Assembly: GCA_900547505.1 (NCBI GenBank)
Contig: URGY01000091.1
Location: 1-6,789, forward strand
From: an uncultured Collinsella sp.
Lineage (GTDB): Bacteria > Actinomycetota > Coriobacteriia > Coriobacteriales > Coriobacteriaceae
Length of the DNA: 6,789 nt
Reading direction: 5' to 3'
Part shown: positions 6,737-6,789 of the stretch, in pieces
Layout: each line of letters begins with the position of its first letter
Position numbering within the stretch: the first letter of the stretch is position 1
Position numbers and translations under genes: made by a program
The notes under the pieces: generated by a model
The model's database searches: none
What the model was told of the DNA's origin: nothing
What the model saw: only the letters and a program-made list of their open reading frames with translations

Positions 6737-6789
6737 CTGTCTCTTATACACATCTCCGAGCCCACGAGCCTACGCTGCATCTCGTATGC
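6737..6789 (+). other. Illumina Nextera adapter sequence (assembly artefact)
   Basis: Bases 6737-6755 are an exact match to the 19-base transposase mosaic end CTGTCTCTTATACACATCT. Bases 6756-6770 match the read-2 adapter tail with one difference (C instead of A at 6769). Bases 6771-6778 (TACGCTGC) occupy the i7 index position, and 6779-6789 (ATCTCGTATGC) match the start of the P7 primer complement. This is untrimmed adapter read-through at a contig end, not bacterial DNA. The adapter layout is recalled from knowledge and was not looked up. Confidence 0.97.

Noticed and set aside
6737..6755. Mosaic end read as a natural Tn5-type transposon end
   Set aside because: The exact engineered 19-base end is followed by commercial adapter, an index and P7 sequence, so it is a library artefact and not a mobile element.

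Overview
The window looks like a short assembly contig from a moderately GC-rich Gram-positive bacterium, most plausibly a gut actinobacterium of the class Coriobacteriia (Collinsella-like). The basis is the GC-rich codon use, a twin-arginine-type lipoprotein signal, and the gene order tpiA-gpmI-secG. The taxon is inferred from memory of such genomes and was not tested by a search. All seven recognisable genes lie on the minus strand, so transcription runs from right to left.

Right part (about 4590-6736). This holds the 3' end of tpiA (triosephosphate isomerase), then a complete gpmI (cofactor-independent phosphoglycerate mutase) 5 bases further on. Together they form the distal part of a glycolytic operon. 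gpmI is followed by two hairpins; the second, with its T tract, is a clear intrinsic terminator. Next comes secG, the small Sec translocon subunit, with its own ribosome site and its own strong terminator.

Left part (1-4589). This is an oligopeptide/dipeptide ABC importer cassette in transcription order: a family 5 substrate-binding lipoprotein, an intergenic stretch with two hairpins, the OppB/DppB permease, the OppC/DppC permease, and the first 175 codons of the OppD/DppD ATPase, which is cut by the window edge just before its ABC signature. The lipoprotein would capture peptides outside the membrane, the two permeases form the channel, and the ATPase (with a partner, probably OppF, beyond the edge) drives import.

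The last 53 bases (6737-6789) are not genomic. They match the Illumina Nextera transposase end, the read-2 adapter, an 8-base index and the start of the P7 primer. This breaks tpiA artificially and creates a false reading frame beginning MYKRQ.

I see no undescribed biological system here. The genes are ordinary housekeeping and transport genes. The points worth a second look are the adapter contamination, the RNA hairpins that appear to set gene-by-gene expression, and an acidic insert in the OppB outer loop.
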